From the NCBI GenBank assembly GCA_017514905.1, contig JAFWIK010000021.1, positions 1 to 46,903 of the forward strand: 46,903 nucleotides of DNA. The letters are read 5' to 3'. This document shows, piece after piece, positions 15,192 through 26,736 of this stretch. How positions within the stretch are numbered: the stretch's first letter is position 1; the number at the start of each line of letters is the position of its first letter. The DNA is from Candidatus Saccharimonadota bacterium. GTDB lineage: Bacteria; Patescibacteriota; Saccharimonadia; Saccharimonadales; Saccharimonadaceae. The translations under genes were made by a program, and so were the position numbers. The notes under the pieces were generated by a model. It was not told the origin of the DNA. It ran no database searches and worked only from the letters and a program-made list of their open reading frames with translations.

Positions 15192-16781
15192 ATGCTAAAG
15201 AAAATAAACAATCATCAAAAAACCAAAATAAATGGTTTTAAAAATAGTAAATCTATTTATATTACAGTTGGTTTAACTAGCCTTACTATCCTTTCTGGCC
15301 TAGTCTTATCCAGCTCAACAGTCTCTGCAGATGACGTAGTAGATAACGTAGCTATCACAGTACCAGTATCCTGTACTATGAGTGGTACTGGTATGAATAC
15401 TCATACTAAAGAAGTAGTAAATGGTACCTATGAAGAAAACATTGGTACTACTACTATGAAAGTACTATGTAATGATAACTCAGGCTTTTCTATTTATGCT
15501 ACAGGCTTTACTAATGAAACTATAGCAGAAACAAATAGCAATAAACTAGTAGGAACAAATGCATCAGGAAACGCTACTATAGATACTGGTATAGCTGAGT
15601 CTGGTAATACTTCTAACTGGGCTATGAAACTAGCTACTAATTCTCAAGCTACTTATCCAATTACTATTACGAGTGATGCTGAAGGACCATTCTCTTCTTA
15701 TCATACAGTACCTAATGAATATACTAAAGTAGCCACTAGACTAGCTGGTACTGATACTGGTACTAATGCTGAAGGAGCCACACTTACTTCTACTTACGCT
15801 GCTTACATTTCTAAGACTCAAGCAGCAGATACTTATACTGGTAAAGTTAAATATACTTTAGTGCATCCGAATGATGCTCCAGCTCCTACTCCACCTATAA
15901 CTCCTTCTTGTCCTACTCCAGTACCAAACCTCACATATATGCAAGATCTAAATAGCTCTAATAAAGCCTCCATCCTAGCTAATATGACAGAAGATGCACA
16001 ATACTTCCTAAAAGATAAACGTGATGAAACACCTTACTGTGTAGCCAAGCTAAAAGACGGTAATATCTGGATGACCGAAAGCCTAGATCTAGCCGGCGGC
16101 ACTGCTCTCAGCGCAGAGGATACAGATGTTGCCAGTGCATATATCAGCAGCTTTTCTACCAGCAATAATCTCACCAAATCTGGTAACACCATAGTTCTCC
16201 CACCATCTGCCATTCAAACTGAAAATAATACAAGCCTTACCGACGATACTCAGTTCAGTATCGATAACTACTCCTATGTATTCAACTCGCATTCAAAAGA
16301 AACCTGGAATGGAGACGTGTATGTACCAGCTTATTCCTATTACTCATGGGATGCAGCTACACTTGGTTCTGGTCGTTCTATCAGCACGGAAAACACTGAC
16401 GCTCCTTACAGTATCTGCCCCAAAGGATGGAGACTCCCTACATCAGGAGCTGACCATGATAATGGTTGGAAACGTGGCGACTTTTATAAACTAGCCACTG
16501 CCTATGGCATTGATCTAGAAAACAGCTCTACTAAAAATTACGATAACAGAGATTATTTAAATAAAATTGGCCCCGGCACTCCACCAAACTATTTGCTTGC
16601 TTCTAACTATTCCTACGGTTTCTTTGAATATGAAGGTGAGTTCGGGACTTATTGGAGTTCTACATCTAGTTCCAGCACTGATTATGCTATATCTATGTCG
16701 CTCGACTCTAATATCAACGTAGCCGAAGAATATTATAATCGTTTCTATGGCCAATCAATTCGCTGTCTAGCTAAAAATTAG
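15192..16781 (+). CDS. Secreted surface protein with FISUMP-type C-terminal domain (paralogue 1)
   Basis: 529 residues. The N-terminal hydrophobic segment (SIYITVGLTSLTILSGLVL) with a following VSADD acts as signal peptide or anchor. Residues about 45-230 form a module shared with the proteins at 30732 and 35510: CTMSGTGMNTHT, NGTYEENIGTTTMKVLCND, GFSIYATGFT, NWAMKLATNS, YAAYISKTQAADTYTGKVKYTLVHP. A proline linker follows. The C-terminal half has the Fibrobacter-succinogenes-major-paralogue (FISUMP) layout: VAKLKDGNIWMTESL, ICPKGWRLPTSG, YWSSTSSS and the terminal IRCLAKN. Probably a secreted or surface adhesin; binding partner unknown. TACAAT promoter and a weak AAGG ribosome-binding site lie upstream. 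Base composition is AT-rich with long ACT/GCT runs, unlike housekeeping genes. Confidence 0.85.
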   Translation: MLKKINNHQKTKINGFKNSKSIYITVGLTSLTILSGLVLSSSTVSADDVVDNVAITVPVSCTMSGTGMNTHTKEVVNGTYEENIGTTTMKVLCNDNSGFSIYATGFTNETIAETNSNKLVGTNASGNATIDTGIAESGNTSNWAMKLATNSQATYPITITSDAEGPFSSYHTVPNEYTKVATRLAGTDTGTNAEGATLTSTYAAYISKTQAADTYTGKVKYTLVHPNDAPAPTPPITPSCPTPVPNLTYMQDLNSSNKASILANMTEDAQYFLKDKRDETPYCVAKLKDGNIWMTESLDLAGGTALSAEDTDVASAYISSFSTSNNLTKSGNTIVLPPSAIQTENNTSLTDDTQFSIDNYSYVFNSHSKETWNGDVYVPAYSYYSWDAATLGSGRSISTENTDAPYSICPKGWRLPTSGADHDNGWKRGDFYKLATAYGIDLENSSTKNYDNRDYLNKIGPGTPPNYLLASNYSYGFFEYEGEFGTYWSSTSSSSTDYAISMSLDSNINVAEEYYNRFYGQSIRCLAKN

Positions 16782-16842
16782 AGTATCAGCAAACTTTTAG
16801 TTTTTCAAAATTGGCTTTTTAAGCTGTATTCCCTTATTTAAG

Positions 16843-19761
16843 CTACTCCTCTTCCCAAATAGCATATAATGTATGGTCATTATTAGTAGCTAATTGATCC
16901 GTTTCGACAACAAATCCGACGATATCCCCCCTTTCAAATGCATCTTGGCCAGCATTATTATAAAAAACATTATCAACTAAATCATACAAACCAGCCACAC
17001 CATCACTCTTCCTATAACAAGGGACTAGATCCCTTACTAATTCTCCGTTACTCCAGAACTTCAAATAATACATTTTCCCTTTTAGGTAATTACTTCCTTC
17101 CCTATGTCCAAATCCTAATCGATGATTAAATGATGTAGTTGCACGGGTCAGCGTACTCGCTGGTTCATCGTTTATATAGTTTAATAAATTTGCACCAGTA
17201 TTGTCATGAATAATCGTATAAGGAGTGTTTATAGATAATTTCTTCAAGGTGTTCGATCCAGCTCCCGGAAGTCTGACTTTATAATTACCGGAGTTGTCTA
17301 CCCAAATTTCGTTAGAAGTGTCTGTTGCTCCGAGCGAGCCAAACATATTATTATAATTGTAATGCTGTGTTATATCAAACTTAAATTCCATTTTCCAGTT
17401 TTGATCCTTCCATAACGCATAGTTGGTATCAATATATTGCGTCCCAGTACCTTTAATATAATCTAGCTCACGGTACTCAGCTGGAAGATTACGAAAATCA
17501 GATTCCTGAACATTCAAGCTCCAACCTTTAAACCTATATCCTTCTCTCATCGGCGTTGGTAAAGCTCCATATGTTGAATTATAATCAACCATTTTACTAT
17601 GCGTATCAACAGTCCCACCATTTGCGTCAAATGTTATAATTGGACTTTTAGCCCACTGGGCATATAATGTATGATCCTTATTAGTAACTACTTGCGAATC
17701 ACTATACACATAATGCACCCCACTACCAATATCAAAAACACCACTACCGTTATTCGGATAAAACGCGTCGCCAACCGTATCACATAAGCCAATTGTATTA
17801 TCACTTTTTCTATAACAAGGAAGCAAATTTCTAGCAACATTTCCCGTACTTTTGTTAGTTATTTTGGCATAGTACACTTTTCCATCAAGATTAGCAGTAC
17901 TACCCCGCTTGCCAATCCATAATGTAGTTGGTGAAGCTATGCCATAACCAGATTCCAACAAATCTCCATCTAAGACTATTGAATTATTCTCACCATTATA
18001 CACCAAATGGTGATCCCCTGTCGTCCAACTTCCATAGCCTGTCCAACCTTTATGTCCATCATGTCCAAAGACATACTTGTTGCTGTATGCTGCAGTATAG
18101 TAGTAATCAGAACCACTACTTGTGCCAAATAAAAATTCATCATTAGTATAAGATTCATAGTCAAATTTAATTTCTGTTGTATGATTGGTCGGAATTAACC
18201 CCACGTCTACGTAATTTCCACTTCTAAATTTTATATAATCAGTAATTTCATAATCATCTAGATTAAAACTCCATCCTAGAAATGTATATCCTTCTCTCGT
18301 TGGTGTCGGTAAAGTTCCATACGTTGAATCATAATTAACCATTTTGCTATGTGTACCAACAGTCCCACCATTTGCATCAAATGTTATAACTGGTTTTTTG
18401 TTCCACATTGCGTATAATGTATGATTCTCGCTGCTGATACTTTTTGTAGTTGATTTTATGTATTTCGCACCAGCAATAAATGTATTATTACCACTATTTT
18501 CGTAAAATTCCCCGTTAATAGTATCATATAGACCTATTACATCGTCGCTCTTTCTATAGCACGGGATCATGTTTCGGACTATGTTCCCCGTCGATTTATC
18601 TGTTATCCTTACATAGTATATTTTACCTGCAAAATTAGCACTATCACCTCTTTTTCCGATTAGTAGATTCGTAGGCGATGATATTTCGTAACCTGACTCT
18701 AGCATTTGACCATCCAAAATTATCGAATTATTCTCGCCATTATATATTAAGTGGTGGTTTCCTGTCGTCCAAGTTCCATAGCCAGTCCAGCTTTTATTTC
18801 CGTCGTGTCCAAAAACATATTGATTATTATATGCAGCAGTATAGTAATACCTAGATCCACTAGACGTTCCTAGCAAAAATTCATCCTCAGTGTATGTTTC
18901 ATAATCGAATTCTATCTCAGTTGTATGATTAGTCGGAATTATCCCAGTATCAATAAAACTACCTGCCCTAAATTGAATATAGTCAACATAGACATATGAA
19001 TCCTCATTATGATTCCATCCTGCAAATTCATATCCTTCGCGACTTGTAGTTGGTAATTCTCCGTAATCTTGCCCCGGAACAACTTGCTTCTCGGTAAATG
19101 ATGGAGTAGTACCACCATTTGCATCGAAAGTCACGATAATCCCTGGATCAGAAATCAAATAGTAAGTAATCACTCCGTCATTCGCCAAAGTGTAACTACC
19201 GGCAGCCAAATCGGATGACGTCGAAGCTCCATAGTAAACCGTAATAACATCACCCTCAGCTGATGAAGCAGAGTCTTTGTCATATATCATCGTCTGTTCT
19301 TCGTCCACGGCAAAGAAAGTACTAGACTCCCTTGTAGTGTTAGCATTCATACTAATGCCCCAAGTATTCATCTTGTCGTCACCTATAATCGTAGTAGGAG
19401 CATCCTTCGTGCCAGAGGTTGGTGCTATGTAGTTATCATCGTTACTAGAATCACCATTTAAATATAAATTTCGATCCGTTGAGCCATCAACATACAAAGC
19501 ATAGCCATTGAGACAGTCCGTGTTAACCGTTACATTGTCAGCAACTACTCCACTATCGTTTGTCGTTACGTTTAGCTCTACGGTGCCATCAATAGACAAA
19601 GATGCAGAACAATTGGCATACACATTATTACCAAATATCAAGTCGTAAAATAAACTAAAAAATATCAGAAAACACCAAAAAGCTGAGTATGTCAACATAA
19701 AGCCGACTACCCTTCCAGCTACCCCCGCCTCGCAGCAAGTTAGTTTAGCTCCACTTTTCAT
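16843..19761 (-). CDS. Large secreted protein with LamG-like and InlB-type repeats
   Basis: 972 residues. The N-terminal hydrophobic segment (AFWCFLIFFSLFYDLIFG) ends before NVYANCSAS, a likely signal peptide. A module with NCSASLSIDGTVELNVTTNDS and WGISMNANT follows. Then come three tandem units, each made of an InlB/Listeria-Bacteroides repeat (VTFDANGG, REGYEFAGW or REGYTFLGW, HTLYAMW) and a LamG-like jelly-roll ending in PCYRKSDDVIGLYDTINGEF. Units 1 and 2 are close copies (TNHTTEIEFDYE, GENNSIILDG); unit 3 keeps only the ends. No C-terminal anchor is visible; it ends YAIWEEE. Likely an adhesin or glycan binder. Convergent with paralogue 1. Units 1 and 2 could recombine and change length. 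Confidence 0.85.
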   Translation of the reverse strand: MKSGAKLTCCEAGVAGRVVGFMLTYSAFWCFLIFFSLFYDLIFGNNVYANCSASLSIDGTVELNVTTNDSGVVADNVTVNTDCLNGYALYVDGSTDRNLYLNGDSSNDDNYIAPTSGTKDAPTTIIGDDKMNTWGISMNANTTRESSTFFAVDEEQTMIYDKDSASSAEGDVITVYYGASTSSDLAAGSYTLANDGVITYYLISDPGIIVTFDANGGTTPSFTEKQVVPGQDYGELPTTSREGYEFAGWNHNEDSYVYVDYIQFRAGSFIDTGIIPTNHTTEIEFDYETYTEDEFLLGTSSGSRYYYTAAYNNQYVFGHDGNKSWTGYGTWTTGNHHLIYNGENNSIILDGQMLESGYEISSPTNLLIGKRGDSANFAGKIYYVRITDKSTGNIVRNMIPCYRKSDDVIGLYDTINGEFYENSGNNTFIAGAKYIKSTTKSISSENHTLYAMWNKKPVITFDANGGTVGTHSKMVNYDSTYGTLPTPTREGYTFLGWSFNLDDYEITDYIKFRSGNYVDVGLIPTNHTTEIKFDYESYTNDEFLFGTSSGSDYYYTAAYSNKYVFGHDGHKGWTGYGSWTTGDHHLVYNGENNSIVLDGDLLESGYGIASPTTLWIGKRGSTANLDGKVYYAKITNKSTGNVARNLLPCYRKSDNTIGLCDTVGDAFYPNNGSGVFDIGSGVHYVYSDSQVVTNKDHTLYAQWAKSPIITFDANGGTVDTHSKMVDYNSTYGALPTPMREGYRFKGWSLNVQESDFRNLPAEYRELDYIKGTGTQYIDTNYALWKDQNWKMEFKFDITQHYNYNNMFGSLGATDTSNEIWVDNSGNYKVRLPGAGSNTLKKLSINTPYTIIHDNTGANLLNYINDEPASTLTRATTSFNHRLGFGHREGSNYLKGKMYYLKFWSNGELVRDLVPCYRKSDGVAGLYDLVDNVFYNNAGQDAFERGDIVGFVVETDQLATNNDHTLYAIWEEE

Positions 19762-19815
19762 ACTATACTATCATATTATAGCATAAGTGAGTTAAAAGAT
19801 ATGACTAGTTATGTT

Positions 19816-20523
19816 TTATTCTTCTTCGCAAATTGCGTCTGTGCTACTGACTTCAAAATTAATTGTATATTCCGAAAGATCGAGCGGTGTGCTGTCTAAA
19901 TAGTCTGTCGCTAGTTTTTTATATTGTTCCGGATTGCATGCCGACACAGTTACATCAATTGTTCTTTTTGATTCGTTACCATCCATAAAAACGAGAGGAG
20001 CCGCATCCTCAATTGACGAATCCACCACATAAGGTAAATACAAATCCAAAGAATAAGTATTATTATAGGTCCCCTGACACACTGTTTCTGGATATTTCAT
20101 CAATTCCTGTGGCGGGCAATCCACTATTACTTCATATACTACGCTTTTGTCTTTTGACCAGCCTGTCGAAACCGTATAAGTCTGCTTCAAAGAATCAATG
20201 TCTACAATGAAGTTTACACTTATCGAACCATCTTCATTTTCACTTTCCTCATATGTCCCTTCACGAATCGTCACATCCTTAATGTTATTTCGGTCTACAT
20301 TTGGCACGTTCGATTCAATCAACTGCCAAATATTTTCTTCAATAAAATCTTCGGCATCGCCTGGCATTTCTGAGTCATTCGCATCGTCAATCGTAGCATG
20401 TGGTTTATCTGCCAATGCAAACTGCAAAACCGAAGCTATTATCGCAATTACTAAAATCTGAGCTATCACAACCAAAACAATTTTTTGATTTTTTGTAAGA
20501 TTTCCTAGCAATGTCTTAAACAT
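19816..20523 (-). CDS. Membrane-anchored protein, unknown function, last gene of lytic operon
   Basis: 235 residues. A short N-terminus leads into one transmembrane helix (IVLVVIAQILVIAIIASVL), then an acidic extracytoplasmic domain rich in Asp/Glu with cysteines (VDCPPQELMKYPETVC, SACNPEQ, DAICEEE). I recognise no family. The ATG lies 12 nt after the hydrolase stop, with an AAAGGGG ribosome-binding site, so it is the third gene of an operon with the PEGA-domain protein and the multidomain hydrolase. It could be an accessory or anchoring partner; this is context only. Confidence 0.8.
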   Translation of the reverse strand: MFKTLLGNLTKNQKIVLVVIAQILVIAIIASVLQFALADKPHATIDDANDSEMPGDAEDFIEENIWQLIESNVPNVDRNNIKDVTIREGTYEESENEDGSISVNFIVDIDSLKQTYTVSTGWSKDKSVVYEVIVDCPPQELMKYPETVCQGTYNNTYSLDLYLPYVVDSSIEDAAPLVFMDGNESKRTIDVTVSACNPEQYKKLATDYLDSTPLDLSEYTINFEVSSTDAICEEE

Positions 20524-20535
20524 TCATATCCCCTT

Positions 20536-22920
20536 TCAATCCTTCAAGGCTTCCGTTTTAATCACTTTATCCGTATAAGCATAATTCCAAGTCGAAATTT
20601 CGCTAAACGACTTCTCTACCGCATGTGGAGCATAATACATTGCATTGCGCCCAAACGAGCAAGATGCTTCGCCAATCACCACTTTCTTCTTCTTTTCGTC
20701 CACACCCAAAATCACTCCAGTATGGCCTGCCGCTGACGGACCAGCATGACTAAAGATCGCATATGGTCTCGGCTTCGAACCGGTATCAAGTCCCAGGTCA
20801 CCTGCCACCTTTTTAGCCACACCCACCCCGTTTGTAGTACTTCGCCACGGACCAGCCGTTGTATAAGCATTAATGAACCATTGCGAAAACGCCACACAGT
20901 TATTCATAATCCCAAATGGACAATTCGTATCATGGATTAACCCACCCAAAATCTCCTTATCACCTGGATGCTTCTTATAATATGTACCCATCGCCGCATC
21001 ATGATATTTCTTTACAAAAGTCTGAGCCTCCGCCAAAGTTAGTCCGCCCTCCTTCAACCCCACCAAAGAACCATCCTCACCATCAGTCCCATCGCCACAT
21101 ACATCACATTCCGAACTACCTCCACCACTTTGATTTTCTTTGTTCCGGTAAACCTTTAAATTAGAGAAATAACCACTAGTAATATTACTAGTATCCTTAG
21201 TTATGCCAAAATAACCGTCTCCTGCACCATTTGGATTCGATGCCTGCACTACATAACCCTGACCTCCAGCACCCTCCGCATATATTCCTACATGATTAAA
21301 ATTAGGGCGCCCAAATGCAATCACGTCACCAGATTGATACTCCTTCGTAGACTTCGGATTATCCATCTTGACTTCTTCCCATTTGTCGCTACCAGCAAGA
21401 TATCTCTGTATTGCAGAAGCATTACCAGCCGGAATATCATCATCCACACCAGCATATCTCACTACCGTGTGCACAAACCTATCACAGCTCATTCCACCAG
21501 CGTAGTTCGTGCTCTGGTCTTGTTTAGCCACTGGTAAAGTGTTGAAGAATTTAGTAAATTTATCCGTTGCCCTCTTGTAATATATACTCTTGTCTGTTCC
21601 ATAAGGCCAAGCTAATTCTAACGCGCTCGCACCAATATCATGATTATTTTGTCCAGAAGTTACAAGCCCTGTACCAGAATCTACAGTACCATTATTAGCT
21701 CCCGTCGCCCGAATGACAAAACAGTCGCCTTTGCACCATGTTTTCCTAGTACCTAAGTGACCCCATTTTTTATTATAACTCGCCTCAGCAACTATCAAGT
21801 CACCATTCTCTTCGACTGCAATAAAGGTATGTTGGTAGCTACCATAAAAAGTAATAATATCACCGGACTTTAATTTCGATTTTTCACCGTCCCAATCTAT
21901 CACATCCCACTTTTCTGGGTGGTCCTTTGCATATTCAACCTGTTTTCGTCCATTCAAATTTCCCGGAAAACTCTCATCATAACCAGAATATTGTACCACC
22001 ACACTTACGAAATAGCCGCAATCCGGATGATCCAAATACTTCTTTAAACCAACTTTCTTCGCAGCGCTTTCAAATGCACTTGTTGGCTCACCACCAGGAT
22101 ACTTATAATCTGACTCTTTAGCCGAAAGCGGCCAAGCCAAATCGATTGCTGTTTGAGCAATATTATTATTATTCTGTCCTAAACAAGCCGATGATGCACC
22201 CGTGGAAGATGTTATTGCTTTACCACTATATTTGTTAAAAGCATCGTGCGCCTTTTTCTTGCGAAATTCATCACTATAAACACCAGCCCTTTCCACTCTT
22301 GACCTAAACCAAACCGTAGCATCATCAATTTGATTCTTTTTATAATATTCAGAATAACCTTGATCTAGCTCATTTTTCAAAAACTGAATTTCAAGTTGAA
22401 AGATTTTATTCGCTACATCATCCCCCACTTTTTTAATAAAATCATCGCCAGTTATCTGAGCATTACTATCGTCTTCAAAATATTGAATCAAACTCGGATC
22501 TTGTTCTTTAATAAAATTCAGCAAATTTACCCGTCTACCAAAAGACCATTGAATGAAACCTAGACCTACCTGCGCACTTCTATCATACAAATTTCCACTT
22601 TGCCCCACTTCTCGTCGCACCGGATTATAATTACCATCCTCCTGTCCAATATTCCCCATTATGCCAGCGGCTTGCTCATCCGTCAAAAAGCTAATTAACC
22701 CACTCCAAAGTTTTTCCTCCGCCGTATCACCCGCAATCGTAATATCACCACCAAGTACTGACGAAGTACTAGTACAAGGGTCAAAGAACAAAATGTCATT
22801 TTGCGAATATTGTTCCTCCTCTTCTTCGCTCAAAGCCAACGTCGCATTAATGCAAAAACCTGAAAGAGCTAGAATAGCTAGTATTATAGTTGCATATATA
22901 ATTTTATTCTGTCTTTTCAT
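20536..22920 (-). CDS. Secreted multidomain peptidoglycan hydrolase (phage-type lysozyme plus three Cys/His amidase-like domains)
   Basis: 794 residues. The N-terminal signal/anchor is IIYATIILAILALSGFCI. Residues about 65-180 match the phage tail lysozyme fold (WSGLISFLTDEQAAGIMGNIGQE, GLGFIQWSFGRR). Three NlpC/P60- or CHAP-like modules follow: the first with DCGYFVSVVVQYSGY and HTFIAVEENG, the second with SCDRFVHTVVRYAG and FNHVGIYAEG, the third with NNCVAFSQWF and HTGVILGVD. Each has a candidate Cys and His nucleophile pair. These would cut glycan strands and peptide stems. Its ATG overlaps the upstream PEGA gene's stop (TAATG), so translation is probably coupled. The protein could act on its own wall, but a host-directed role is plausible for an epibiont. 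Confidence 0.88.
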   Translation of the reverse strand: MKRQNKIIYATIILAILALSGFCINATLALSEEEEEQYSQNDILFFDPCTSTSSVLGGDITIAGDTAEEKLWSGLISFLTDEQAAGIMGNIGQEDGNYNPVRREVGQSGNLYDRSAQVGLGFIQWSFGRRVNLLNFIKEQDPSLIQYFEDDSNAQITGDDFIKKVGDDVANKIFQLEIQFLKNELDQGYSEYYKKNQIDDATVWFRSRVERAGVYSDEFRKKKAHDAFNKYSGKAITSSTGASSACLGQNNNNIAQTAIDLAWPLSAKESDYKYPGGEPTSAFESAAKKVGLKKYLDHPDCGYFVSVVVQYSGYDESFPGNLNGRKQVEYAKDHPEKWDVIDWDGEKSKLKSGDIITFYGSYQHTFIAVEENGDLIVAEASYNKKWGHLGTRKTWCKGDCFVIRATGANNGTVDSGTGLVTSGQNNHDIGASALELAWPYGTDKSIYYKRATDKFTKFFNTLPVAKQDQSTNYAGGMSCDRFVHTVVRYAGVDDDIPAGNASAIQRYLAGSDKWEEVKMDNPKSTKEYQSGDVIAFGRPNFNHVGIYAEGAGGQGYVVQASNPNGAGDGYFGITKDTSNITSGYFSNLKVYRNKENQSGGGSSECDVCGDGTDGEDGSLVGLKEGGLTLAEAQTFVKKYHDAAMGTYYKKHPGDKEILGGLIHDTNCPFGIMNNCVAFSQWFINAYTTAGPWRSTTNGVGVAKKVAGDLGLDTGSKPRPYAIFSHAGPSAAGHTGVILGVDEKKKKVVIGEASCSFGRNAMYYAPHAVEKSFSEISTWNYAYTDKVIKTEALKD

Positions 22921-23561
22921 TAGTCAGGCTCCTCATCAAACGTTATTTCATAATCATCTGGATTATACCCAGCCTCACGTATTAGTTCTAAAGCAATTTC
23001 ACGGTTTTTTTCGCCTCCATATACCACCAAACAAATTGCTTTTTCCATGCAAGTGTCTTCACTTTGTTCAATATACACGCCAATCGGTTTTTCTGGGTCC
23101 GAACGGTCATAATATTCAAGAGGTAACTTATTCAAAATACTTGCCATAGCTTCAAATTCATCAATAAAGGCATGCACGCTCTCATCATCCGTCGCCTGTG
23201 CAAGAACCGAAATGTCATCCGGGTTTTTTAAATAGTAATCAAAACCACCATTTTCGTCCAAAAGATAATCCTTTATCCGCTTAAACTCCCCCTCATATAA
23301 TTCAAAATCGAATTCCTTAGTTTGCATCCCCTCCATCGAAATCTTTGCATGGTAGTCGCCTGGAATCAAATTATACGACTCAAAATTACTATAAGATCTA
23401 CCATTTAATTCGATCACAGCCTCACTTGGTGCAACATATATATTAACCGTAGCAGTTTTTGCACTATGTATTACCAAAACTAGTATTGTTACCAAAATCG
23501 CCACTACATTCAAAAAAACTATCAAGCTAACTATTTTATGTCGAGCTACAAAACTAAACAT
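22920..23561 (-). CDS. Membrane-anchored PEGA-domain protein
   Basis: 213 residues. An N-terminal transmembrane helix (IVSLIVFLNVVAILVTILVLVI) is followed by a PEGA-type beta domain (VNIYVAPSEAVIELNGRSY, LIPGDYHAKISMEGM). A helical region and a late cysteine pair (SEDTCMEKAICLVVYGG) follow. PEGA domains are surface-layer or extracytoplasmic folds. It is the first gene of the three-gene operon: TATAAT lies 9 nt before its ATG, and the stop overlaps the next start by one base. LigA ends just upstream on the same strand, 29 bp away. Confidence 0.82.
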   Translation of the reverse strand: MFSFVARHKIVSLIVFLNVVAILVTILVLVIHSAKTATVNIYVAPSEAVIELNGRSYSNFESYNLIPGDYHAKISMEGMQTKEFDFELYEGEFKRIKDYLLDENGGFDYYLKNPDDISVLAQATDDESVHAFIDEFEAMASILNKLPLEYYDRSDPEKPIGVYIEQSEDTCMEKAICLVVYGGEKNREIALELIREAGYNPDDYEITFDEEPD

Positions 23562-23590
23562 TACTATTTCATTATAGCATATTTTAAAAA

Positions 23591-25714
<2,124 letters not shown>

Positions 25715-25722
25715 TTATCACA

Positions 25723-26736
25723 TTAATTATCTAGTAGCCACCGATAATACAAATACAAATATGTCGTCACTAAAACATCCGTAAAGCCACTCATTATCAT
25801 AATACAAATTGGGATAAATGGCACATCTGCCAAAACGCCGTTATTATTCATGGCAGCATCGAGCATAATCAACGGTATCATCACTAAGATCCACAACAGC
25901 ACCACCACTACTATTAACGCTACCAAACGTAAAACAAAATTTATTCTCTTGCCACGCATCAAATCTGCTGCCAAATTTAGAGCCGTCATCGGATACATTC
26001 CCGGCGCGCTCACTGCTACAAAAGCAATCAAACTACTAGATAGTAAGTATCCCGAAATCAAAACCATCAACACTGCAAATCCCAAAAATAACAGCGCGTA
26101 GAACGGATAATTCAAAAACTCCGTTTGCACCGCTGCTGTATATGCGATCAAAAGCATCAAAAGCGGGACGCATTCTATCGCTACCATTATCATAATTACT
26201 GCCGTCGGTACCAGAGGCGCCATTGAATTATACATCGCATCACGCAGCTTAATTTCCTTCTTTGCCAGTAGATAGCGCAAAATAAAAATAGTCGTGAGAA
26301 ACACAAAAATAAAAACTAGTGCTTGAAACACAATAGTCGCGCCCGCCGATCCATTAGACAAACCCATGCTTGAAATTGTTGTAGCAAGAATCACTCCCGC
26401 CTTTCCTACTGGCGCAGTTGATTCATCCACAGAATCCGCTAACTTAGTGTAATCAGACCCACTCATTACCCCCACAAATAATAGATCCAAAACCACCGCA
26501 ATTATGATTAGCGGTAAAAACAATCGAAAGTTTTTAAAAATCATCCTAAAACTATCTACCACTTGCTGCGTAATACTTGGCAAATGTAGTGGCTTTCGAT
26601 AATCTTCTTTGTACGAACGTCGAAAACTTCGATGACGGTAATTTGTTTTTACAGTTTGCTTGTTTTTTTCCGAAGTCTTTTTAGTCTTCGATTTTTTTGC
26701 AGCCTGATCAGATTTTTTAGAAAGTGTTTTTGCCAT
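25723..26736 (-). CDS. Multi-pass membrane protein, unknown function
   Basis: 337 residues. A very basic N-terminus (about 50 residues with many Lys/Arg, ending SFRRSYKEDYRKPLHLP) precedes about six to seven hydrophobic helices, for example LFLPLIIIAVVLDLLFVGV, TIVFQALVFIFVFLTTIFIL and LVALIVVVVLLWILVMIPLI. I recognise no transport motif. The ATG lies 20 bp inside the 3' end of htpX (+1 frame), so it follows lemA-htpX in one operon. It could be an envelope or stress protein. Confidence 0.82.
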   Translation of the reverse strand: MAKTLSKKSDQAAKKSKTKKTSEKNKQTVKTNYRHRSFRRSYKEDYRKPLHLPSITQQVVDSFRMIFKNFRLFLPLIIIAVVLDLLFVGVMSGSDYTKLADSVDESTAPVGKAGVILATTISSMGLSNGSAGATIVFQALVFIFVFLTTIFILRYLLAKKEIKLRDAMYNSMAPLVPTAVIMIMVAIECVPLLMLLIAYTAAVQTEFLNYPFYALLFLGFAVLMVLISGYLLSSSLIAFVAVSAPGMYPMTALNLAADLMRGKRINFVLRLVALIVVVVLLWILVMIPLIMLDAAMNNNGVLADVPFIPICIMIMSGFTDVLVTTYLYLYYRWLLDN

